DNA of 43,910 bases from Mucilaginibacter empetricola (GTDB taxonomy: Bacteria; Bacteroidota; Bacteroidia; Sphingobacteriales; Sphingobacteriaceae), in the NCBI RefSeq assembly GCF_024808665.1, contig NZ_JANUBZ010000023.1, forward strand, positions 1-43,910, written 5' to 3'. The notes under the pieces were generated by a model. The model did no database searches. It had not been told where the DNA came from and was given only the letters and a program-made list of their open reading frames with translations. Below are positions 8,903 through 15,773 of the stretch, in pieces (the stretch's first letter is position 1; the number at the start of each line of letters is the position of its first letter). A program made the position numbers and the translations under genes.

Positions 8903-9017
8903 CGCCGGTAGGTGCAAAATATCGGTAGAAATATTGTTATAGCCGATTTTAGCGTACCTACGGCACGACATAATTGTTATCGTTTTTTCTCTACCGATAT
9001 TCGACCCCGATGGGGTC
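8903..9017. repeat. Intergenic palindromic repeat element
   Basis: An imperfect dyad element. The 12-base arm AATATCGGTAGA (8918-8929) pairs with TCTACCGATATT (8990-9001). Outside and inside these are a GCCGGTAGGTGC/GTACCTACGGCAC pair (about 8904-8915 and 8954-8966) and a self-complementary GACCCCGATGGGGTC (9003-9017). This type of sequence recurs in intergenic regions of Bacteroidota genomes. It lies between the phosphoesterase 3' end and the small YtxH-like gene and could fold in RNA or be a non-autonomous mobile remnant. The rest of 8758-9047 holds nothing else I recognise. Confidence 0.6.
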
Positions 9018-9047
9018 TTTCCATGGCGTTATACCCAACCTGATTTT

Positions 9048-9953
9048 TTAGTAGTTGATATAATGCTCGTCAAAAGTACCATCGGCATAAAAATCAATTA
9101 AACCATAACCGGGGGCGGTTTCGCGTTTGTTGCCTTCCCACCAGGCGCCGCTTACGGCACCATTGCAAATGTAGGTTACATTATTATAAACCACTTTATC
9201 GCGCAGGTGGATATGGCCGCTTAAGCATAATTTTACGTTGGGATATTTATAAAACAAGCTCACAATTTTGTTTACATCGGTATGCATTTCGCCACCTGTT
9301 ATTTCCCATTTGTTGGTGCCGGTATCATTATCATCAACCATCAGCGTAGCCGAAAGGATAGGGATATGCGATAATACGCAAACGGGCATATCGGCAGGTG
9401 TTGATTTAAGCTCATTTTCCAGCCAGGCTAATTGCACATCACCTAATTTGCCAATGTACCAGGTGTTGTCAAAATCGAGGTGAACGCTATCCAACAAAAT
9501 AAATTTCCAGCCATTTTTGGTGAAGCTGTGATAAGTAGTTGACAGTTGTAACTGACCCATGGAATATTCTTTGCCATACAGGGTTTGTGTCTTATCATCC
9601 TCATTCCACCAAATATCATGATTCCCCAAAACATAATGCATGGGCAGGCTGCAGTCTGATTTAATGAGATCGTGCCAAAGCTTCCATTGGGTATTAATGG
9701 TGTCAATATTCTCCTTGTTCATATCAAAAACAATATCGCCGCCATTTAATATCAAATCAACGCCGGGTTGCTGTTGTACATGATGCAGGCATTTTGCAAA
9801 GCGGGCAGGTGCATCAAATTTATCTTTTAAATGTACATCGGTTAAATGGGCAACTCTTAAAACCGGTTTTTTGTCGTTTGGCAGATTTTTAAATGAAAAT
9901 GCGGGTATTAGCGCCAGGCCGCCGAGGTTTTTGATGAGTGTTCGTCTTTGCAT
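9048..9953 (-). CDS. Tat-exported calcineurin-like metallophosphoesterase
   Basis: 301 residues. The N-terminus has a twin-arginine signal (QRRTLIKNLGGLALIPAF). The metallophosphoesterase motifs appear in order: D39-V-H41 (TDVH), G71-G-D73, G110-N-H-D113, H196 (SHIP) and G246-H-I-H249. These ligate two metal ions for hydrolysis of a phosphomono- or diester. Export by Tat in the folded, metal-loaded state fits a periplasmic enzyme. The substrate is unknown. It is divergent from the GntR gene across about 215 bp, so the two may share a control region. Confidence 0.88.
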   Translation of the reverse strand: MQRRTLIKNLGGLALIPAFSFKNLPNDKKPVLRVAHLTDVHLKDKFDAPARFAKCLHHVQQQPGVDLILNGGDIVFDMNKENIDTINTQWKLWHDLIKSDCSLPMHYVLGNHDIWWNEDDKTQTLYGKEYSMGQLQLSTTYHSFTKNGWKFILLDSVHLDFDNTWYIGKLGDVQLAWLENELKSTPADMPVCVLSHIPILSATLMVDDNDTGTNKWEITGGEMHTDVNKIVSLFYKYPNVKLCLSGHIHLRDKVVYNNVTYICNGAVSGAWWEGNKRETAPGYGLIDFYADGTFDEHYINY

Positions 9954-10170
9954 ATTGGTATAAATGATACGGAAATAAATTTTTGCCGCAATACATTAGT
10001 TAAAATCGGAACAAAAATAACCAGGCTACGTAAAACGAGAGTGATTTTTGTGTGAATATTATATTTTAACGAATTAATAAGCAGCATATAGTTAACAAAG
10101 CATTAAATTTTTAACATTCGTTTTGATGGACTTTCACTTCTGATAAAATGCTGTATATTTAAATCGTCTG

Positions 10171-10839
10171 ATGATGAACTCTAATATAATTCAACGAAAA
10201 AACCTTGCGGACGAAGTAGCCGCTAAGCTGCAGGAAAAGATTTTAAAGGGTGGGTACCAGGTAAACCAAAAACTGCCAATAGAGGCAGCTTTGATGAAAA
10301 GCTATGGCGTGGGTCGCTCTACCGTTAGAGAGGCAGTTAAAATACTGGTTAATTCCGGATTTTTACGCGTACAACAGGGCGTAGGTACCTTTATAGAAGA
10401 TGCATCGGGCATAAATGAACCATTAAGTCAGCGCCTTAAAAGAGCTGATCCGCAAAATATAAAAGAGGTTCGTAAAATACTGGAAGCAAAAATAGCGGTA
10501 ACCGCAGCCATGAACCGCAATGGCAACGACATATCAAAGCTGGAACATTATTTAGATAAAAGAACAACAGCAGCCAATGACGATTTGCTGGAAGACTGCA
10601 TCAGCGCACATATAAGCTTTAATGTTTTATTGGCAGAAGCATCAAAAAATGATGTTTTGGCTGATTTGTACAAATTGTTTGCCATTCAGCTAAAAAACGA
10701 ATTGCTGGATCATCACCATGATACCTCTTATTTTAAAGATACATCGGGCAGTTACCATAATTTGTTTGATGGCGTTTTGAGGCAGGATCCGCAAAAAGCA
10801 GGTTACTGGAGCACAAAAATTATCGAAACCAACGTATAG
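10171..10839 (+). CDS. GntR family regulator, FadR subfamily
   Basis: 222 residues. The N-terminal winged helix spans about 10-75, with the GntR signature KLPIEAALMKSYGVGRSTVREAVKIL (given here in two parts: KLPIEAALMKSYG, VGRSTVREAVKIL) and the wing LRVQQGVGTFI. The C-terminal FCD domain (about 90-215) is all helical and carries EVRKILEAKIAVTAA, the histidine-bearing CISAHISFNVLLAEAS, and YHNLFDGVLRQD. FCD domains bind small organic acids, often through a metal. Two ATGs in tandem (10171, 10174) leave a one-residue uncertainty. It ends 4 bp from the convergent MBL-fold gene. The effector and target genes are not evident. Confidence 0.88.
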   Translation: MMNSNIIQRKNLADEVAAKLQEKILKGGYQVNQKLPIEAALMKSYGVGRSTVREAVKILVNSGFLRVQQGVGTFIEDASGINEPLSQRLKRADPQNIKEVRKILEAKIAVTAAMNRNGNDISKLEHYLDKRTTAANDDLLEDCISAHISFNVLLAEASKNDVLADLYKLFAIQLKNELLDHHHDTSYFKDTSGSYHNLFDGVLRQDPQKAGYWSTKIIETNV

Positions 10840-10843
10840 GCGG

Positions 10844-11668
10844 TTAAAACAGCGTAGTCTGAAGGGCTTTTGCTGCAGACCAGGTTGAGCTTGGGCCAGC
10901 TGTTCCGCTAACACAATACACCTCACTTTCAACATATCGCGAAGCCACCACAACATTTACCCCGTTGGCGTGCTCATCAAATAATTCCTGTACCAGTTGC
11001 GGATCGTTATTGTTTTTGGACAGATGTGCCAAAAGCACGTGACTAAGATTTGCCGACCGGTACCCGATAAATAAATCTAAAGCCTGTTTGTTTGACAGGT
11101 GGCCGTTTCCACCCCTGATGCGCCGTTTTAAATGATAAGGATAATTGCCCTTATCCAGCATCTCATCATCATAATTAGCTTCCAGAAAAGCAGCATGGCA
11201 TTTGCTGAAATGACTGATCACATTTTGGCATACAACGCCAATATCTGTAAATACACCTACGTTAACACCGTTGCCGCTAATTATAAAGCTGTGCGGATCG
11301 CTTGCATCATGATATTTAGGGAAAGCAGTTACCTGTATATTGCCTACAGCTATCGGGCTAAACGGAGTAAAGCCAAAAACCAAATGGTTTTCGATTGTAA
11401 GCTTGCCGTTAAACATGGTGGGCTGTGTGATATAGACTGGTAGCTGATATTTTTTTGCCAGGACGGGTATGCCGTTAATATGGTCGGAATGCTCGTGCGA
11501 GATAAAAATGGCTTTTACCTTTTTCATGGATAAGCCGAGCCTTAACATTCTTTTTTCTGTTTCGCGGCAGGATATGCCGGCATCAACCAGCACGGCCTCG
11601 TGCTCATTGCCAATATAGTAGCAATTGCCGTTACTGCCCGAATTTAATGATGCGATGAAAAGAGACAT
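10844..11668 (-). CDS. MBL-fold metallohydrolase, YycJ/WalJ-like
   Basis: 274 residues. It starts FIASLNSGSNGNCYYIG, the typical YycJ opening, with the metallo-beta-lactamase motif HEHSDH at about 58-63 and downstream ligands in the GVFTDIG and HLSKNNNDP segments (the latter near residue 218). YycJ/WalJ proteins are exonuclease-like MBL enzymes linked to the WalRK operon in Firmicutes and to DNA repair or wall stress; in Bacteroidota they occur as stand-alone genes. The last 30 or so residues (SEVYCVSGTAGPSSTW onward) resemble a small extension beyond the family core. Confidence 0.85.
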   Translation of the reverse strand: MSLFIASLNSGSNGNCYYIGNEHEAVLVDAGISCRETEKRMLRLGLSMKKVKAIFISHEHSDHINGIPVLAKKYQLPVYITQPTMFNGKLTIENHLVFGFTPFSPIAVGNIQVTAFPKYHDASDPHSFIISGNGVNVGVFTDIGVVCQNVISHFSKCHAAFLEANYDDEMLDKGNYPYHLKRRIRGGNGHLSNKQALDLFIGYRSANLSHVLLAHLSKNNNDPQLVQELFDEHANGVNVVVASRYVESEVYCVSGTAGPSSTWSAAKALQTTLF

Positions 11669-11823
11669 GATATTACAAAGAAACCCTGAATTTAATGAAA
11701 TATCAATTTTACCTTTAAAATTGTTAAAATGAAATACGCCGCGTTGCCTAAAAGCCTTTATAATATGCTATTTTGCGCTGCCGGTAAACCGGTTTGATAA
11801 ATAATAGTACCAAAACTAACCTC

Positions 11824-12474
11824 ATGGATTCACCAATTACATTGCCTGTATTAAATGCTGAAGAGATAAGAGTGCTGGGTTGCTTAATGGAGAAAAGCAA
11901 AACTACGCCCGATTATTATCCAATGACCATCAACAGTTTAACCACTGCCTGTAATCAAAAAACATCGCGCAAGCCGGTGGTGCAGTATGATGATGACACG
12001 GTGGCGCAAACATTAAACACGCTAAAAAGGCGTGGACTTATTTCAACAGCCACCGGAGGATCTATCCGCAGTGTTAAATACAAGCATAATTTTGCCATAG
12101 TATTTCCGGTGCTGCCATCGGAAGTGGCCATAATTAGTTTGCTGATGTTACGCGGACCGCAAACGCCCGGCGAGCTGAACACCAATTCGGGCAGGTTGCA
12201 TGAGTTTGAATCTATTGAAGAAGTACAGGAAGTTTTGGAACGATTGAGCTCGGAGGAAATGCCTTTCCTGATGCAATTGCCGCGCCGCCCCGGGCAAAAA
12301 GAGCAACGCTATGCACATTTGTTAGCCGGCGTACCCGAAATTACTGATGATGACGAGGAAGAAGAAGTTCATACCCGCAGTTCGGGCGGACTAGAAGCCC
12401 GTGTTGTTAAACTGGAAACCGAGCTTGCCGAATTAAGGGAAGCTTTTGATAAACTGATGAAAGAATTGACTTAG
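11824..12474 (+). CDS. YceH family (DUF480) protein
   Basis: 216 residues from the ATG at 11824; an in-frame TTG at 11794 is less likely. It has the DUF480 pattern: LNAEEIRVLGCLMEKSKTTPDYYPMT (two adjoining pieces, about 9-34), NSLTTACNQKTSRKPV, then TLNTLKRRGLI, LRGPQTPGELNTNSGRLHEF and a C-terminal Glu-rich linker and coiled coil (EARVVKLETELAELREAF). The family has two winged-helix domains and is widespread, with no settled function. The acidic linker and coiled tail match E. coli YceH. Confidence 0.9.
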   Translation: MDSPITLPVLNAEEIRVLGCLMEKSKTTPDYYPMTINSLTTACNQKTSRKPVVQYDDDTVAQTLNTLKRRGLISTATGGSIRSVKYKHNFAIVFPVLPSEVAIISLLMLRGPQTPGELNTNSGRLHEFESIEEVQEVLERLSSEEMPFLMQLPRRPGQKEQRYAHLLAGVPEITDDDEEEEVHTRSSGGLEARVVKLETELAELREAFDKLMKELT

Positions 12475-12559
12475 ACTTAAGGACGCTTTGCTTTAATCAT
12501 TAATTAAAATAAACTTATCCAAGTATAATTTGTTGTAGTAATAAATAAATTATACACCT

Positions 12560-13147
12560 ATGAAAAAGATAAGTTATATGTTCGTTGTCGCTATTGCGGC
12601 CCTGACCATTGGCGGCTGTAACAGCCAGCCCAAAGATGCGACGCAAAGCGCCGATAGTTTAAACAAAACTAAAGACACCACCACCAATGCTGCCGCAACC
12701 GGCGGAATTGCTGTAACAAGCGATGATGCAAAATTTGCCACCAAAGCAGCTGATGGCGGCATGGCCGAAGTAGCCCTGGGTAAACTGGCCCTGACTAAAA
12801 CCACCAACCCGCAGATAAAAGATTTTGCCCAAATGATGGTAACCGACCACAGCAAGGCAAATAACGAGCTGGATAGCATCGCGAAAGCAAAAAATATTAC
12901 CCTGCCAACAGCAGTTTCTGCCGAGCATCAAAAAAAGATGGATGACCTTTCGCAAAAAACGGGTACCGATTTTGACAAAGCCTATGTAGATGCCATGGTT
13001 GAAGGTCATAAAAAGACATTAACCCTAATGCAGGACGAAGCAAAAAATGGAAAAGATGCCGATTTAATAGCATTTGCCTCTAAAACAGCCGTTACCGTGC
13101 AAACCCATTTAGATGCTATCAACAAAATTCACGACAGCATGAAATAA
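12560..13147 (+). CDS. DUF4142 lipoprotein
   Basis: 195 residues. The lipoprotein signal ends in TIGGC, with the lipidated Cys at about residue 20. A Thr/Ala/Asp-rich linker follows, then the DUF4142 domain (about 55-193), a ferritin-like four-helix bundle with AADGGMAEVALGKLAL, IKDFAQMMVTDHSKAN, HQKKMDDLS and FDKAYVDAMVEGHKKTL. The repeated His/Asp/Glu pairs are characteristic. DUF4142 proteins are common in the cell envelope of Bacteroidota and Proteobacteria, are often stress-induced, and have no demonstrated activity. Confidence 0.88.
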   Translation: MKKISYMFVVAIAALTIGGCNSQPKDATQSADSLNKTKDTTTNAAATGGIAVTSDDAKFATKAADGGMAEVALGKLALTKTTNPQIKDFAQMMVTDHSKANNELDSIAKAKNITLPTAVSAEHQKKMDDLSQKTGTDFDKAYVDAMVEGHKKTLTLMQDEAKNGKDADLIAFASKTAVTVQTHLDAINKIHDSMK

Positions 13148-13158
13148 TAAACCTGTTA

Positions 13159-13240
13159 ATTGCGAGCAAAGCGAAGCAATCATATGCCTGTATAAAAATT
13201 CTGCACAGCAGGAGATTGCTTCGCAAATTGCGGCAGTAAA
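13159..13240. repeat. Intergenic inverted repeat (GCGAAGCAATC family)
   Basis: GCGAAGCAATC at 13171-13181 and its reverse complement GATTGCTTCGC at 13214-13224 form an 11-bp stem around a 32-base loop. The outer TTGCGAGC/AATTGCGG segments pair only in part. The same core recurs at 26811-26932, so this is a dispersed repeat family. It lies between two convergent genes and could act as a weak transcription stop. Confidence 0.6.
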
Positions 13241-13277
13241 AATTGGGGCTTCTTGTTTTTACCAATGTACGAAAAAT

Positions 13278-13535
13278 CTACTTTATAACGAAAGCTACCA
13301 CAATTCTTTCGGTGGTTGGATTCACCTCATAGCTTGTAATTCCACTCACTGTATATCCTTGATTTAAATATTCTAAAATATGGTGATTTATTCCTCCTAA
13401 AGGATCTCCTTTATGAATGTCCCACGCATCTAAGAACGCTTTATTGTTTGTTTTTTCTGATGATTTAAAAGAGAGTACTACTATGGCACATATTACTAAT
13501 GCGCCAACTGACAATAAATACAATAACTTTTTCAT
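13278..13535 (-). CDS. Small exported protein, unknown
   Basis: 85 residues. The N-terminal hydrophobic stretch (MKKLLYLLSVGALVICAIVV) is a signal peptide or anchor. A short soluble part follows, with FLDAWDIHKGDPLGGINHHILEYL and a C-terminal beta-like ERIVVAFVIK (each quoted as short pieces of a 60-residue region). I do not recognise the family. The ATG at 13535 starts the signal, and the gene is convergent with the DUF4142 gene. Base composition is AT-richer than the neighbours. Confidence 0.55.
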   Translation of the reverse strand: MKKLLYLLSVGALVICAIVVLSFKSSEKTNNKAFLDAWDIHKGDPLGGINHHILEYLNQGYTVSGITSYEVNPTTERIVVAFVIK

Positions 13536-13786
13536 GGTGCTATTTTTTTATCTTAAAAATACTTGAAATTCAATTAGTTGCCACCCCGTGAAAACACCCT
13601 ATCTTTATACAAATACATTTATTATTGCAGGAGAAATATTTAACTTAGCATTATTGCAGATAAGAAAACAGCACAAGAGGGCATCAAACATATTTCGCAG
13701 CATTATGAAAGTCAGCGTTAGCAAAACTACTACCGAAAAGAAAGACAGCTGTGATCTAATGAGGAACGAATAATATTAAGTGTAAG

Positions 13787-14071
13787 ATGGAAAAGTATCA
13801 GTTTTCAGAACCATTAGAGCATGGGATATTTGCCTACTCAAAAGAGGCACAAGACAGTCAATCATACAAAGACCTCATCAAACAACGTGATGAAGACGTA
13901 AAGCGAGAATACGAGGAAAATAGATACAGGGAGCGACAAGAAGAGGAGCGACAAGAGAAAGAGGCGGATCGAAAATCAGATAGAAGATTTTTGTGGGTAG
14001 TAACTTTAGTGTCTGCTATAGTTGGTGCTGTCATAGGTAGCATAGTTACCATAATTTATGAGTTTTTTTAA
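13787..14071 (+). CDS. Coiled-coil protein with C-terminal membrane anchor, unknown
   Basis: 94 residues. A polar N-terminus (EPLEHGIFAYSKEAQ) leads into a strongly charged helix of Glu, Arg and Lys (about 30-65, with REYEENRYRERQEEERQEK split in two) and a C-terminal membrane segment of about 22 residues (WVVTLVSAIVGAVIGSIVTI). This is a tail-anchored coiled coil. The composition and lack of known relatives fit an accessory gene. A short upstream frame from a GTG at 13588 to 13773 has no support and is left out. Confidence 0.5.
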   Translation: MEKYQFSEPLEHGIFAYSKEAQDSQSYKDLIKQRDEDVKREYEENRYRERQEEERQEKEADRKSDRRFLWVVTLVSAIVGAVIGSIVTIIYEFF

Positions 14072-14341
14072 AATAGTCTGTGTTCTTACACGTATATACT
14101 CTCCGATCAAGACACAAGTAATAGCCCCTGCGGCAATTGAGCGGGACGGTTATTGCATGAACCTACCATTTCTTTATTTGCAATAACAAACTTTTATCCT
14201 CGCCCGCAACCGCTGTTTTCACCCCACAATATCTCCCCCCCCCAACCACTTGTACCAACTTGTATCATCTTGTTCGCTTTTGTTAAACCCACCAGAAAAA
14301 CTATCATTTAAATTTGTTTTATAATTAAAATAAACAAAAAA

Positions 14342-14833
14342 ATGAAGGTTACATCTATCTTAACACTTATTGTATTATTCTTTATGGCTGGCTATACTAC
14401 TGCCGGAGCCAGCATATTAAATAACACCAAAACCGATACCACCGAAATTAAAACCGACATCCAAAAAGTCGGGAAAAATTACAGCCAGGCCTATGCCACC
14501 GGCGATTCACTTTTAATGTTTAACTGTTATGCCGATGGTGCAATTATACTGCCGCCAAATGCACCGGCCATGAAAGGAAAAGCCGGAATATTTGCTGTAT
14601 TTAAGGCAGGTTACACTGGAGGAATGCGCAGCATTGTTTTTAAAACAGTAGGATTATATGGCTTAACAGACCAGTATGTTACCGAGCAAGGTACTTACGA
14701 AGCATTTGATGCTAACAATGCCGTATTGGATAAAGGTAAGTTTTTAGTGGTATGGACGAAAACTATTGATGGCTGGAAGATGTATCGCGACATGTTTAGC
14801 AGTAGCATTTCGCGGTCGCGTCCGGCAAAATAA
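14342..14833 (+). CDS. Exported NTF2-like (DUF4440/SnoaL) protein
   Basis: 163 residues. A signal peptide (about 1-23, ending AGAS) is followed by one NTF2-like domain with YSQAYATGDSLLMFNCYADGA, ILPPNAPAMKGKAGI, an EQGTYEAFDANNAVLDKGKF strand pair and the closing LVVWTKTIDGWKMYRDMFSS (quoted in parts under 20 residues each in sequence order). Such proteins bind or convert small ligands. It is distantly related in fold to the tandem protein at 2505. A strong terminator follows. Confidence 0.8.
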   Translation: MKVTSILTLIVLFFMAGYTTAGASILNNTKTDTTEIKTDIQKVGKNYSQAYATGDSLLMFNCYADGAIILPPNAPAMKGKAGIFAVFKAGYTGGMRSIVFKTVGLYGLTDQYVTEQGTYEAFDANNAVLDKGKFLVVWTKTIDGWKMYRDMFSSSISRSRPAK

Positions 14834-14905
14834 ATTTGGTGGTAACACAGATAAGTAAGCAGGGCACAAATCATTACTTAAGTGTTTATTGTTTTAAGCC
14901 ACCGG

Positions 14906-14941
14906 GCAGGGTTTCTTTAACGAGAAGTCCTGCTTTTTTTT
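14906..14941 (+). terminator. Rho-independent terminator after the NTF2-like gene
   Basis: GCAGGGTTTCT at 14906-14916 pairs fully (two G-U pairs) with AGAAGTCCTGC at 14923-14933, leaving a 6-base loop, and is followed by eight T residues. It lies about 70 bp after the stop codon. Confidence 0.85.
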
Positions 14942-15003
14942 GCGCTGATGTTACGCTTCCTGCTGTGCATTTTTTAATATTGTAATATCAGGCCAATGCT
15001 GCT

Positions 15004-15489
15004 ATGAAAACACTCAACGATTTACTTTTATTAGGCGATCCGCGCCTTTACGAAACCTGCGCACCCGTTTTAAAAGAAGAGTTGCCCCTTGTTGCCGACT
15101 GGGTGGCCGATTTGGATAACGTAATGCGCGAAATAAGACTGAAATATAATTTTGGCCGCGCCATTGCCGCCCCGCAATTGGGTATTATGAAAAGGCTCAT
15201 TTATATGAATATTGATAAACCGGTTGTTTTTATCAACCCCGAACTGGCCGATTTAAGCACCGATTTGTTTGAACTGTGGGATGATTGCATGAGCTTCCCC
15301 AATCTGTTGGTAAAAGTAAACCGGCATCAGTCCCTCACCATTAATTACCTTGATGAACATTGGCAGCCACAAACATGGCAGATGGATGGCGCACTTTCAG
15401 AACTTCTGCAGCATGAATATGACCATTTAGATGGTATACTCTGCACTATGCGGGCTATTGATGAGAAATCGTTTAAGTGGCGGGGGTGA
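15004..15489 (+). CDS. Divergent peptide deformylase-like protein
   Basis: 161 residues. It keeps the deformylase layout: motif 1 GRAIAAPQLG at about 56-65, motif 2 DDCMSFP at about 97-103, motif 3 QHEYDHLDGIL at about 138-148. Metal ligands Cys, His and His and the catalytic Glu of HExxH are present. Motif 1 has Ala in place of the second Gly of GxGxAAPQ, and motif 2 reads DDCMS in place of EGCLS, so it departs from the housekeeping enzyme. It may remove formyl groups from particular substrates or act as a secondary copy. The main def gene is not in this window. Confidence 0.8.
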   Translation: MKTLNDLLLLGDPRLYETCAPVLKEELPLVADWVADLDNVMREIRLKYNFGRAIAAPQLGIMKRLIYMNIDKPVVFINPELADLSTDLFELWDDCMSFPNLLVKVNRHQSLTINYLDEHWQPQTWQMDGALSELLQHEYDHLDGILCTMRAIDEKSFKWRG

Positions 15490-15511
15490 TAAGGGGGCAA
15501 TTATCGCTCGT

Positions 15512-15669
15512 ATAGCTGACTCACCCCGACGATCCGCCTTTAGTCGGACGTCGACCCTCTCTACTTCGTAAAGAGGGTTGGGAAGGTTTTTCTTTTTTTC
15601 TTCACCCTCTTTACGATTTATCGTAGAGAGGGTCGACCAGCGCAGCGCCTGTCGGGGTGAGTCAACTAT
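15512..15669. repeat. 158-bp nested inverted-repeat element
   Basis: Three nested stem pairs: 15517-15530 (TGACTCACCCCGAC) with 15651-15664; 15550-15564 (GTCGACCCTCTCTAC) with 15623-15637; 15566-15578 (TCGTAAAGAGGGT) with 15604-15616. Each pair is a perfect reverse complement, and the outermost arms extend to 15512 and 15669 with one mismatch. The loop is T-rich. The structure is that of a miniature palindromic mobile element or large RNA hairpin. It sits in the pullulanase upstream region, about 105 bp from its start. Confidence 0.85.
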
Positions 15670-15773
15670 GCTCCATACAATTTAAACACCTTCCCCGCAA
15701 ACCATTCATCAAAACAACTATATTTATTCCGTCAAATCCAATTGTTAAAACCGCCAATTATTACCCGTTAATA

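Noticed and set aside
12574..13009. Minus-strand frames over the DUF4142 gene
   Set aside because: Antisense of a well supported lipoprotein gene; no family match.
13588..13773. 61-codon frame starting with GTG
   Set aside because: No recognisable features; ends just before the coiled-coil gene. Not enough support.
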